Below, in pieces: positions 22,726 to 30,372 of a DNA stretch of 64,000 nt. Position 1 is the stretch's first letter. Each line of letters begins with the position of its first letter. Both the position numbers and the translations under genes were made by a program. The notes under the pieces were generated by a model. The model was not told where the DNA came from, ran no database searches, and saw only the letters and a list, made by a program, of their open reading frames with translations. The stretch is from Mumia xiangluensis (GTDB lineage Bacteria > Actinomycetota > Actinomycetes > Propionibacteriales > Nocardioidaceae): the NCBI RefSeq assembly GCF_010994095.1, contig NZ_WJYO01000004.1, forward strand, positions 248,001 to 312,000, written 5' to 3'.

Positions 22726-22737
22726 CGGGGCCGCTCG
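22704..22737. terminator. Bidirectional hairpin terminator between Lrp gene and PspC operon
   Basis: 11-bp arms CGAGCGGCCCC and GGGGCCGCTCG around a 12-base loop. The left arm lies inside the last Lrp codons. Convergent genes end on both sides. There is no strong T-run. Confidence 0.6.
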
Positions 22738-22744
22738 TCACGCC

Positions 22745-22939
22745 TCAGACGTCGGCGGGCATGAGGAGCCAGGCGACGAGGTACACGAGGATCATCGAGC
22801 CGAAACCGAGCACGGTGAGCACCACGACGGCCAGGCGTACGAGGTTCGGATCGACGCCGGTGTAGCGGGCGACCCCTCCGCAGACACCCCCGACCCACTT
22901 GTCGCCTGTCGTGCGGGTGAGCTTCTTCGTACCGGTCAT
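22745..22939 (-). CDS. Small PspC-domain membrane protein
   Basis: 64 residues that are almost entirely one PspC domain: DKWVGGVCGGVARYTGVDPN followed by a hydrophobic hairpin (LVRLAVVVLTVLGFGSMILV) and AWLLMP. PspC domains sit in the membrane and signal envelope stress. The start overlaps the stop of the upstream membrane gene by 4 bases, so this is the last gene of a three-gene operon (24695 to 22745). Confidence 0.9.
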   Translation of the reverse strand: MTGTKKLTRTTGDKWVGGVCGGVARYTGVDPNLVRLAVVVLTVLGFGSMILVYLVAWLLMPADV

Positions 22940-23325
22940 CGTCGGTCCTCTCGGTCGTCGGAGGGCCGGGTGAGGTCCTCCAGGGTGAGTGTGTCCGTCG
23001 GGGCGTCGACAGGCTCGGGCGCGGGTTCGGCCTCCGGGCCGGTCTCGTGCTCGGCCTCGGCGGCCGCCTCCGTGTCTGCGGGCGGGCGATCCTCGCCGAG
23101 GTCGGCCACCGCCGTACGCTGCTCGCGCTGCCGGCGACCGGCCTGCCGGGCCGCGATCAGCGTCGCCACGAGACCGACCGTGCCGAGAAGCACGAGCAGC
23201 AGCGGTGCGGCGATCGCGAGGGAGACGGGCTCCCACCCGGCGTACCACATGCCCCACAGGACTCCGGCGACGAGCACGAAGGCGAGAGCGACCAGGGTCA
23301 GGGCGTCGAGCGGATGGCGCTTCAT
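22936..23325 (-). CDS. Two-helix membrane protein in PspC operon
   Basis: 129 residues: two membrane helices (about 8-28 and 35-58), a short basic stretch (ARQAGRRQREQR), then an acidic, Glu/Pro/Ala-rich cytoplasmic tail. No enzyme motif. It overlaps the genes on both sides by 4 bases, so it is strictly co-translated with the LiaF-like gene and the small PspC gene. It probably helps in the same envelope-stress response; function otherwise unknown. Confidence 0.82.
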   Translation of the reverse strand: MKRHPLDALTLVALAFVLVAGVLWGMWYAGWEPVSLAIAAPLLLVLLGTVGLVATLIAARQAGRRQREQRTAVADLGEDRPPADTEAAAEAEHETGPEAEPAPEPVDAPTDTLTLEDLTRPSDDREDRR

Positions 23326-24695
23326 GAGCGGATCACCTCCACGGCACCGACGGTGACGCCGATGTCGAGTGTCAGGTCAGGGCGGTCGGTGTGCTCGCCG
23401 ACCTCGAGAGAGGTCTGGAAGCCCCCGCGTTCGTAGCCGAGGGCGTTGATGGAGCCGGCGCCGACCTCGGCCTCGATGTCGATGTCCACCGTCGTGGGGA
23501 CGTACACGCGTACGGTGCCGACGCCGGCCTCGAGGTCGAGGCGCCGTCCGTCCAGGGCAGCGGGGTCGGAGATCTCGCGCAGGTCGACGATGACCTCACC
23601 GAACCCGACGTCGTAGTCGTCGCGCAGGTCCGCAGCGCTGCTCGGCGTGACCTCGATGCGGCCGGCGTCCCAGTGCGGGACGGCGGTGGTGGCCGCGAGG
23701 ACACCGACGGCGACGATCGCCGGCAGGATCAGCGGACGGGCGTTGCCGAACACCGTCCCGACCAGCAGACCGAGCGCGAGGGTGCCGGTCGCCACCGCGA
23801 CGTACACAGAGGGCTCGTCACCGCCGATGCCGGTGACCAGGGCGATGCCGGTGGCGATCAGCGCGAGGGAGAGCGTGATCACGGTGAGCGCGCCGCGGTC
23901 GTGTCGAGGGTTCGGCCGCTTCGGCGGCCTGGGCGGCGGCGGCACGACCGGCGGTCGGACCGGCGGTCCCGGCGGGACCTGCCCGTACGTCGGCGGCACC
24001 ACCGGTGCGGTGGGCGCGGCCGGCCCCGGGCCGTACCCGTACGACCCCTGCGCGGTCGGTGCGAAGGGGACGGCCGGCGGCGGTGCGGTCGTCGTTCCCG
24101 GACGGGTCGGCGCCCACGGCGGCGGAGGGGAGGACGTGGCATAGGTGCTCGGCGCGTAAGCACCGGGCGACGGCGGGCCGTACGGCGGGGGCGGACCTGC
24201 CGGTCGGGTGCGACGCCGCTCCTGGTACTCGCGGTAGGCGACCCAGGCGATCACGGCAGCGGCGATGATCCACACCGGTCCGAGCGGCCAGCCCCAGCCC
24301 CACGTCCACGTGATGGCGACGAGCGCGGCGGCACCGAGTCCGACCAGACGGATCTGCGGCTCGTTCTCACCGAGCCCGAGCCAGCGCTTCAGGAAGCTCT
24401 CGCCCGTCTCCTCGTCGGGAAGCAGGATCCATGCGGCGGCGTACGCGAGGACGCCGCCGAAGCCGACGAGCGTCAGCACGCCGAAGATGATGCGGGGGAT
24501 GACGGGGTCGATGCCGAGGTAGCGGCCGATGCCGGCGCACACACCGGCGACCATGCGCCCGTCCTCGGTCCGTCGGATGTCGGTCAGCGCTCCGGCGTGC
24601 GGAGTGCGCCGGTCGTCCTGCGGTCGCGTGCCAGGCCCCGCGTCGGGCTCCGGCGGCGGGGTGCCCGCGCCGAGAGGTGTGGTCGAGTCGTCCAT
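23322..24695 (-). CDS. PspC-LiaF-like multi-pass membrane protein
   Basis: 457 residues. An N-terminal PspC domain (RTEDGRMVAGVCAGIGRYLG at about residue 40) is followed by membrane helices, a Pro/Gly/Tyr-rich cytoplasmic linker, further helices near residues 270-340, and a C-terminal beta-rich domain (GEVIVDLREISDP, GVGTVRVYVPTTVDIDIEAE) of the LiaF/DUF2154 type. In Firmicutes LiaF inhibits the LiaS kinase; here the divergent gene encodes a PspC-fused kinase. The start 24695 is preceded on the minus strand by CAGGAT and 6 bases, a possible leaderless start. Confidence 0.87.
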   Translation of the reverse strand: MDDSTTPLGAGTPPPEPDAGPGTRPQDDRRTPHAGALTDIRRTEDGRMVAGVCAGIGRYLGIDPVIPRIIFGVLTLVGFGGVLAYAAAWILLPDEETGESFLKRWLGLGENEPQIRLVGLGAAALVAITWTWGWGWPLGPVWIIAAAVIAWVAYREYQERRRTRPAGPPPPYGPPSPGAYAPSTYATSSPPPPWAPTRPGTTTAPPPAVPFAPTAQGSYGYGPGPAAPTAPVVPPTYGQVPPGPPVRPPVVPPPPRPPKRPNPRHDRGALTVITLSLALIATGIALVTGIGGDEPSVYVAVATGTLALGLLVGTVFGNARPLILPAIVAVGVLAATTAVPHWDAGRIEVTPSSAADLRDDYDVGFGEVIVDLREISDPAALDGRRLDLEAGVGTVRVYVPTTVDIDIEAEVGAGSINALGYERGGFQTSLEVGEHTDRPDLTLDIGVTVGAVEVIRS

Positions 24696-24836
24696 GCGTC
24701 CATCCTGCGTCGCGTCCGGCACTCGCAGTATGGGTGAGACCCCTGATTCGTGCCGGTCCCGTGGCACGGGGCCCCGGGGTCGCTCAGGGTCGATCCGGGT
24801 GGTCCGGCAGGGGTCGAGCGTGTGACGATCGGAAAC
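24696..24836. promoter_or_regulatory. Divergent promoter region of the PspC envelope-stress cluster
   Basis: The 141 bases separate the LiaF-like operon (minus) from the kinase operon (plus). Each start codon has a -10-like hexamer at leaderless spacing: CAGGAT plus 6 bases for 24695 and GACGAT plus 7 bases for 24837. No clear inverted repeat for the response regulator was found by eye. Confidence 0.45.
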
Positions 24837-26126
24837 GTGACGACGACTGCGATGCCGCCGAGGCGCCTCTACCGCTCGCCGAGCCCGCGCGTGCTCGGCG
24901 GCGTGGCCCAGGGGCTCGCCGACCACCTCGGCGTCCCCGTCCTGTGGGTTCGTCTCGCGTTCGTGGTGAGCACGTTGTTCCAGCTCGCCGGGGTCCTCGC
25001 CTACGTGGCGTTCTGGGTGTTCGTGCCGCTGGGCAGCGCGGCGGAGTCCCCGGGCCTCGCGAGTGCGACCCGGCGCGGACTGCGCCGCGGCTCGGACGAG
25101 GACGCCGGCCCGCAGTCGAACCGGAGCACGCTGCAGACCGCTGCGCTCGTCGTCCTCGGCGTGGGCGTCGTCTGGATCGTCGTCGGGAGCGACACCGTCT
25201 CCACGCTCGTCTTCCCGGCGGTCCTCGCGATCGCCGGGTTCGCGTTGATCTGGCGCCAGGCCGACGACCGGTCGCTGGAGCGCTGGGTCCGCGTGACGTC
25301 GGGCTGGCAGGCCGCACTCCGGATCGCGGCCGGGACCCTGCTCGTGCTCATCGCGTACGCCGTGTTCGTCGCCCAGCTCGGCGGCGGCCTGCAGTCAGCG
25401 GCCCAGCTGCTCGCGGCGCTGGTCGTCGCCGTTGCGGGCGCGCTCCTCCTCCTCGGCCCGTGGGTGGTCCGACTGGTGAGCGACCTGGCCGCCGAGCGGC
25501 GGGAGCGGGTGCGTTCCCAGGAGCGGGCCGACGTCGCCGCCCACCTCCACGACTCCGTGCTCCAGACCCTGGCGCTGCTGCAGAAGAACGCGCACGACCC
25601 GGCTACCGTCGCGACCCTGGCACGGCGTCAGGAGCGCGAGCTGCGGGACTGGCTGTACGGCGACCGGACCCCGGACGACGCCACGCTGCGATCCGGGCTT
25701 GCAGCCGACGCGGCCGAGATCGAGACGACGTACCGGGTGCCCATCGAGGTGGTCGGCGTCGGCGACACCGACCCGGATCCCGACGTCGACGCGCTCCGCG
25801 CCGCAGCGCGCGAGGCGATGACGAACGCCGCGAAGCACTCCGGCGCGGACCGTATCGACGTCTACGTCGAGGTCGCCGGAGCTGCGGCCGAGGTGTTCGT
25901 GCGCGACCGGGGCGTGGGGTTCGACCCCGAGCAGGTGCCCGAGGACCGGCTCGGCATCCGGCGCTCCCTCGTGGAGAGGATGAAGCGCCACCGCGGGACC
26001 GTCGACGTACGCTCGGCACCGGGGGAGGGCACCGAGGTGCGCCTCGTCCTCCCGCTCGTGCGCGAGCCGTCGTCCGACGGCGGACGCGACACCGCGCCCC
26101 AGGGCGCCGAAGGAGGAGACGCGTGA
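24837..26126 (+). CDS. PspC-domain sensor histidine kinase (NarL-family type)
   Basis: 429 residues. An N-terminal PspC domain (PSPRVLGGVAQGLADHLGVP) and further helices form the membrane sensor. The kinase has the HisKA_3 box HLHDSVLQTL with the probable phospho-His at 238, the N-box REAMTNAAKHSG and the G-box DRGVGFDP. GTG 24837 fits leaderless spacing; an alternative GTG lies at 24822. The response regulator gene overlaps by 4 bases. The sensor domain is shared with the divergent LiaF-like protein, so both probably sense the same membrane perturbation. Confidence 0.92.
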   Translation: MTTTAMPPRRLYRSPSPRVLGGVAQGLADHLGVPVLWVRLAFVVSTLFQLAGVLAYVAFWVFVPLGSAAESPGLASATRRGLRRGSDEDAGPQSNRSTLQTAALVVLGVGVVWIVVGSDTVSTLVFPAVLAIAGFALIWRQADDRSLERWVRVTSGWQAALRIAAGTLLVLIAYAVFVAQLGGGLQSAAQLLAALVVAVAGALLLLGPWVVRLVSDLAAERRERVRSQERADVAAHLHDSVLQTLALLQKNAHDPATVATLARRQERELRDWLYGDRTPDDATLRSGLAADAAEIETTYRVPIEVVGVGDTDPDPDVDALRAAAREAMTNAAKHSGADRIDVYVEVAGAAAEVFVRDRGVGFDPEQVPEDRLGIRRSLVERMKRHRGTVDVRSAPGEGTEVRLVLPLVREPSSDGGRDTAPQGAEGGDA

Positions 26127-26791
26127 GCACGCCGACGAACGCTGCCAGCCCACGAGACCTCGCGGTCGTGCTGGTCGACGACCACGCGATGTTCCGGACG
26201 GGCGTCCGCGCCGAGCTGGGCAGCACCGTACGCATCGTGGCCGAGGCCGGCGACGTCGACGAGGCGATCCGGGCCGTGGAGGCGTACCGGCCCGATGTCG
26301 TGCTCCTCGACGTGCACCTTCCCGGCGGCGGTGGCGCCGAGGTGCTGCGCAGGGTCGCGACCCGCTATCCGGACACCAAGTTCCTCGCGCTGTCGGTGAG
26401 CGACGCCGCCGAGGACGTGATCGGCGTGATCCGTGCCGGCGCCCGCGGCTACGTCACGAAGAACATCACCGGCGACGAGCTGGTCGACGCGATCCGGCGG
26501 GTCGCCGGAGGCGACGCCGTGTTCTCGCCACGGCTGGCGGGGTTCGTGCTCGACGCGTTCGCGGGGACGATCGAGGTCGCGCAGGTCGACTCCGACCTCG
26601 ACCGGCTGACAGAGCGTGAACGCGAGGTGATGCGCCTGATCGCCCGCGGCTATGCCTACAAGGAGGTCGCGAAGGCGCTCTTCATCTCGGTGAAGACCGT
26701 CGAGACCCACGTCTCCTCGGTGCTGCGCAAGCTCCAGCTGTCGAGCCGCCACGAGCTCACACGCTGGGCCAGCGACCGCCGCCTGATCTGA
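26123..26791 (+). CDS. LuxR-type response regulator
   Basis: 222 residues, GTGA overlap with the kinase and a strong ribosome site AAGGAGGAG. The receiver domain has the phospho-acceptor Asp63 in VVLLDVHLP and the Lys in YVTKNITG. The C-terminal LuxR helix-turn-helix is LTEREREVMRLIARGYAYKE, then VAKALFISVKTVETHVSSVL. It completes the two-component system and most likely controls the divergent PspC-LiaF operon. Confidence 0.95.
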   Translation: MSTPTNAASPRDLAVVLVDDHAMFRTGVRAELGSTVRIVAEAGDVDEAIRAVEAYRPDVVLLDVHLPGGGGAEVLRRVATRYPDTKFLALSVSDAAEDVIGVIRAGARGYVTKNITGDELVDAIRRVAGGDAVFSPRLAGFVLDAFAGTIEVAQVDSDLDRLTEREREVMRLIARGYAYKEVAKALFISVKTVETHVSSVLRKLQLSSRHELTRWASDRRLI

Positions 26792-26827
26792 GCGGCGGCT
26801 GTCACCGCTGCGCGGTAGACAGGACGC

Positions 26828-28177
26828 ATGAGCTGTCAGTTCGTGCCCCCGTACCTGCTGGAGCGCGTCGCCGATGCCGGCGACGACCCTTACCTGACCG
26901 ATCGCCGCGGTCACACCCGTGCCCTCGACGCCCAGCTGCGGGAGCGCCGGGCCACGGCGCCCTCGGCCCTGCCTCAGCCGACCGACGCCGACGGCACCAA
27001 GACGATCTACAGCGCCGGCGGCGGCACGAGCCTGCCCGGCGAGAAGGCCCGGGGCGACGCCGACCCGCCGACGGGCGACGTCGCCGTCGACGAGGCGTAC
27101 GACAGCACGGGGGTGGTGCACGAGCTGTTCCACACGGTCTTCGGGCGCAGCGGAATCGACGGGGCGGGGAGCCCGGTCACGGTCACCGTGCACTACGGCC
27201 AGGAGTACGACAACGCGTTCTGGGACGGCGAGCAGCTCGTCTTCGGTGACGGTGACGGTGACGTGTTCGAGCGCTTCACCAAGCCGCCGGACGTCAACTT
27301 CCACGAGTTCACCCACGGGGTCACGCAGTTCACCGCCAACCTCCGCTACTCGGGGGAGTCCGGTGCGCTCAACGAGTCGATGTCGGACTGCTTCGCCGCG
27401 ATGGCGCTCCAGCGGATGCTCGACCAGACCGCCGAGGAGGCCGAGTGGCTGATCGGTGAGGGGCTCTTCGCACCGCGGATCAACGCGGTCGCGCTCCGCT
27501 CGATGCGTGAGCCGGGCACCGCCTACGACGATCCGGTGCTCGGCAAGGACCCGCAGGTGGGCACGATGGACGACTTCGTCGTGACGACCGCCGACAACGG
27601 CGGGGTGCACATCAACTCCGGCATCCCCAACCGGGCGTTCGTGCTGGCCGCGCTGAGGATCGGCGGCTACAGCTGGGAGCGCACGGGCCAGATCTGGTAC
27701 GCCGCGCTGACCGGCGGCGCCGTCGGGCCGGCCACCGACTTCGCGGGGTTCGCGGCGGCGACCGTGGCTGCAGCGACGACGTTGTACGGCGCGGAGGAGG
27801 CCGAGGCGGTGCGTGACGCGTGGACCGAGGTCGGTGTGACGCCGGTGAGGGGTGCGCCCGGCGGCGGTGTGGCTCCGAGCGTGTCGGGCCGTGTCGTGGT
27901 GTCTCGCTCGGGTGGGTTCGCCGGGATCAGTCGCGAGGCGGCGGTCGATCTCGACGAGGGGCCGCTCGGCGCGGAGGTCGCCGCGCTGCTCGCGCGGACG
28001 GACTTCGTCGGGCTCCAGGCCCCTGACGAGGTTCCCGGCGGCGATCGCTTCACCTACACCTTCTCCTACGAGGGCGCGGAGATCACGATCGCCGAGAGTG
28101 CGTTGACGCCCGAGCTGGAGCAGGTCGCGTCGCTGGTCCTCGGACGAGCGCAAGAGGGATTGTCGGATACCCCCTAG
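26828..28177 (+). CDS. M4 metalloprotease (protealysin-like) fused to emfourin-like inhibitor domain
   Basis: 449 residues, no signal peptide. It starts with a short protealysin-type propeptide (CQFVPPYLLERVAD). The M4 catalytic domain has HEFTH at 159-163, the third zinc ligand Glu183 in LNESMSD and the catalytic His261 in GGVHINSG. A linker near 341-353 leads to about 90 residues (RVVVSRSGGFAGISREAAVD, then DRFTYTFSYEGAEITIAE) resembling emfourin, the protein inhibitor usually encoded by a separate neighbouring gene. The fusion suggests built-in inhibition. TAGACA 6 bases before the ATG may be a leaderless -10. Confidence 0.86.
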   Translation: MSCQFVPPYLLERVADAGDDPYLTDRRGHTRALDAQLRERRATAPSALPQPTDADGTKTIYSAGGGTSLPGEKARGDADPPTGDVAVDEAYDSTGVVHELFHTVFGRSGIDGAGSPVTVTVHYGQEYDNAFWDGEQLVFGDGDGDVFERFTKPPDVNFHEFTHGVTQFTANLRYSGESGALNESMSDCFAAMALQRMLDQTAEEAEWLIGEGLFAPRINAVALRSMREPGTAYDDPVLGKDPQVGTMDDFVVTTADNGGVHINSGIPNRAFVLAALRIGGYSWERTGQIWYAALTGGAVGPATDFAGFAAATVAAATTLYGAEEAEAVRDAWTEVGVTPVRGAPGGGVAPSVSGRVVVSRSGGFAGISREAAVDLDEGPLGAEVAALLARTDFVGLQAPDEVPGGDRFTYTFSYEGAEITIAESALTPELEQVASLVLGRAQEGLSDTP

Positions 28178-28188
28178 GGGTATATGGT
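28167..28188 (+). promoter_or_regulatory. CsoR-type copper operator overlapping the copB promoter
   Basis: Perfect inverted repeat ATACCCC-CTA-GGGGTAT at 28167-28183. It matches the known form of CsoR copper-sensor operators (ATACCC and GGGTAT arms). A -10 box TATGGT (28183-28188) shares its first base with the right arm and stands 7 bases before ATG 28196. A bound repressor would block RNA polymerase. No csoR gene is in the window. Confidence 0.8.
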
Positions 28189-28195
28189 CGGCGGT

Positions 28196-30298
28196 ATGAG
28201 CACGCACGAGCACACTCACGCCACGCACGAGAATCACGCCGCGCACGGGCACGGGCACGGCGAGTCCGCCGAGTCCCATCAGGGGCACGAGTCCCACGCG
28301 GGACACGGTGACGGCGGTCACGGCGGCGGCCACGCGGGACACGGCGACCACGTCGGCCAGTTCCGCCGGCTGTTCTGGGTGATGCTCGCACTCGCGGTGC
28401 CTGTGGTCGGGTTCTCGGGGATGTTCGCGGCACTCCTCGGCTACGACCTGCCCGACGCCGGATGGGTCGAGTGGGTCTCGCCCGTGCTCGGCACCGTGAT
28501 GTACGCCTGGGGCGGGCGGCCGTTCCTGACCGGCGCCGTCAGCGAGATCAGGTCGCGACAGCCCGGGATGATGCTCCTCATCGCTCTCGCGATCACGGTG
28601 GCCTTCGTGTCGTCGTGGGGCGCGAGCCTCGGCGTCCTCCACCACCAGCTCGACTTCTGGTGGGAGCTGGCGCTGCTGATCGTGATCATGCTGCTCGGTC
28701 ACTGGATCGAGATGCGCTCGCTCGCGCAGACCACGTCGGCGCTCGACTCGCTCGCGGCGCTCCTGCCGGACGAGGCCGAGCGCGTGGAGGGAGACCAGAT
28801 CGTCACGGTCGCTCCCACGGAGCTGCGCGTGGGCGACGTCGTCGTCGTACGCCCGGGCGGCAGCATCCCCGCCGACGGGCACGTGGTCGACGGTGCCGCC
28901 GACATGGACGAGTCGATGGTGACGGGCGAGTCCCGGACGGTCCGCCGTACGAGCGGTGATCCTGTCGTCGCCGGGACGGTGGCGACGGACTCCGGCCTGC
29001 GGGTCGCGATCACTGCGGTGGGTGACGACACCGCCCTTGCCGGCATCCAGCGGCTGGTGGCACAGGCCCAAGCGTCGTCGTCGCGCGCCCAGCGCCTCGC
29101 AGACACCGCGGCCGGCTGGCTGTTCTGGTTCGCGCTCGGCGCCGCCGCGATCACCGCTGTGGTGTGGACCGTGATCGGGCAGCCCGACGAGGCAGTCGTC
29201 CGGACCATCACGGTGCTGGTGATCGCGTGCCCCCACGCGCTGGGGCTCGCCATCCCGCTGGTCGTCTCGATCGCGACGGAGCGCGCTGCACGCGGCGGAG
29301 TGCTGGTGAAGGACCGCCTCGCGCTCGAGAGCATGCGCACCGTCGACACCGTCCTGTTCGACAAGACCGGGACGCTGACCAAGGGTGAGCCGACCGTCGT
29401 CGCTGTCGCGCCGGCCACCGGTCACGTCGAGGACGACGTCCTCGCCCTGGCGGCGGCGGCCGAGACCGACAGCGAGCACCCGCTCGCGAAGGCGATCGTG
29501 ACGGCGGCGCGGCAGCGCGGCCTGGCAGTCGTCGCCGCGCACGACTTCACCTCGTCCCCTGCTGTCGGGGTGACCGCCACGGTCGACGCTCGACGGGTGC
29601 AGGTGGGCGGGCCCGCGCTGCTCGAGCAGGAGCACGCCTCCGAGCTCGCGATCGCCGAGTCGTGGCGGGCGAGGGGCGCGATCATCCTGCACGTGCTGGT
29701 CGACGGCACGGTCGTCGGTGCGCTCGAGCTCGCAGACGAGGTCCGCGAGGAGTCGCGTCAGGCGATCGACGCGCTGCACCGGCGCGGCGTGCGCGTCGTG
29801 ATGATCACCGGGGACGCGGAGGCCGTGGCTCACGCCGTGGCCGACGAGCTCGGCATCGACCGTGTCTACGCGGGGGTCCGGCCGGAGGACAAGTCCGCGA
29901 AGGTCGCCGAGCTGCAGCACGAGGGACGCAAGGTCGCGATGGTCGGCGACGGTGTCAACGACGCGCCCGCGCTGGCGCAGGCCGACGTCGGCATCGCGAT
30001 CGGTGCCGGCACCGACGTCGCGATCGCATCGGCAGGGGTGATCCTCGCGAGCTCGGACCCGCGGTCGGTCGTGTCGGTCATCGAGCTGTCGCGGGCGTCG
30101 TACCGCAAGATGAAGCAGAACCTGTGGTGGGCGGCCGGCTACAACCTGATCTCGGTCCCGTTGGCCGCGGGTGTGCTGGCGCCGGTCGGGTTCGTGCTGC
30201 CGATGTCGGTGGGGGCGATCCTGATGTCCGCATCGACCGTCGTGGTCGCGCTCAACGCCCAGCTGCTGCGTCGGCTGGACCTGCGGCCGGAGGCCTGA
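28196..30298 (+). CDS. copB: Copper-exporting P1B-type ATPase, CopB class
   Basis: 700 residues. The N-terminus is a His-rich tail with 16 His in the first 52 residues and no CxxC domain. The ion-path motif is CPH (345-347) instead of CPC, the mark of P1B-3 (CopB) ATPases. The phosphorylated Asp389 is in DKTGTLT; the actuator TGES and hinge GDGVNDAPAL are intact. It moves copper out of the cytosol. The open frame starts 12 bases earlier (28184), but that ATG lies inside the -10 box, so 28196 is preferred. The CsoR-type operator supports copper induction. Confidence 0.93.
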   Translation: MSTHEHTHATHENHAAHGHGHGESAESHQGHESHAGHGDGGHGGGHAGHGDHVGQFRRLFWVMLALAVPVVGFSGMFAALLGYDLPDAGWVEWVSPVLGTVMYAWGGRPFLTGAVSEIRSRQPGMMLLIALAITVAFVSSWGASLGVLHHQLDFWWELALLIVIMLLGHWIEMRSLAQTTSALDSLAALLPDEAERVEGDQIVTVAPTELRVGDVVVVRPGGSIPADGHVVDGAADMDESMVTGESRTVRRTSGDPVVAGTVATDSGLRVAITAVGDDTALAGIQRLVAQAQASSSRAQRLADTAAGWLFWFALGAAAITAVVWTVIGQPDEAVVRTITVLVIACPHALGLAIPLVVSIATERAARGGVLVKDRLALESMRTVDTVLFDKTGTLTKGEPTVVAVAPATGHVEDDVLALAAAAETDSEHPLAKAIVTAARQRGLAVVAAHDFTSSPAVGVTATVDARRVQVGGPALLEQEHASELAIAESWRARGAIILHVLVDGTVVGALELADEVREESRQAIDALHRRGVRVVMITGDAEAVAHAVADELGIDRVYAGVRPEDKSAKVAELQHEGRKVAMVGDGVNDAPALAQADVGIAIGAGTDVAIASAGVILASSDPRSVVSVIELSRASYRKMKQNLWWAAGYNLISVPLAAGVLAPVGFVLPMSVGAILMSASTVVVALNAQLLRRLDLRPEA

Positions 30299-30305
30299 GT
30301 GCGTC

Positions 30306-30360
30306 GGTGCGTGAGTGGTCACGGCGATCGCAGCCGTGACCACTCACGCACCAACGGGTG
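30306..30360. repeat. Extragenic palindrome, family A copy 1
   Basis: Perfect 20-bp arms (GGTGCGTGAGTGGTCACGGC at 30306-30325 and its complement at 30333-30352) around a 7-base loop, followed by AACGGGTG. It sits between the convergent copB and desaturase genes. A second copy at 38148 keeps the flanks and changes three stem pairs in a compensated way. It may act as a bidirectional terminator or a REP-like element. Confidence 0.85.
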
Positions 30361-30372
30361 CCTCAGCGTGCG

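Noticed and set aside
25862-30343. Minus-strand open frame of 1,493 codons
   Set aside because: Antisense shadow of the kinase, regulator, M4 protease and copB genes, with the same biased composition.
30306-30352. Family A hairpin as a CRP site
   Set aside because: Half-sites GTGA and TCAC are separated by 4 bases, not 6, and pairing extends over 20 bp.
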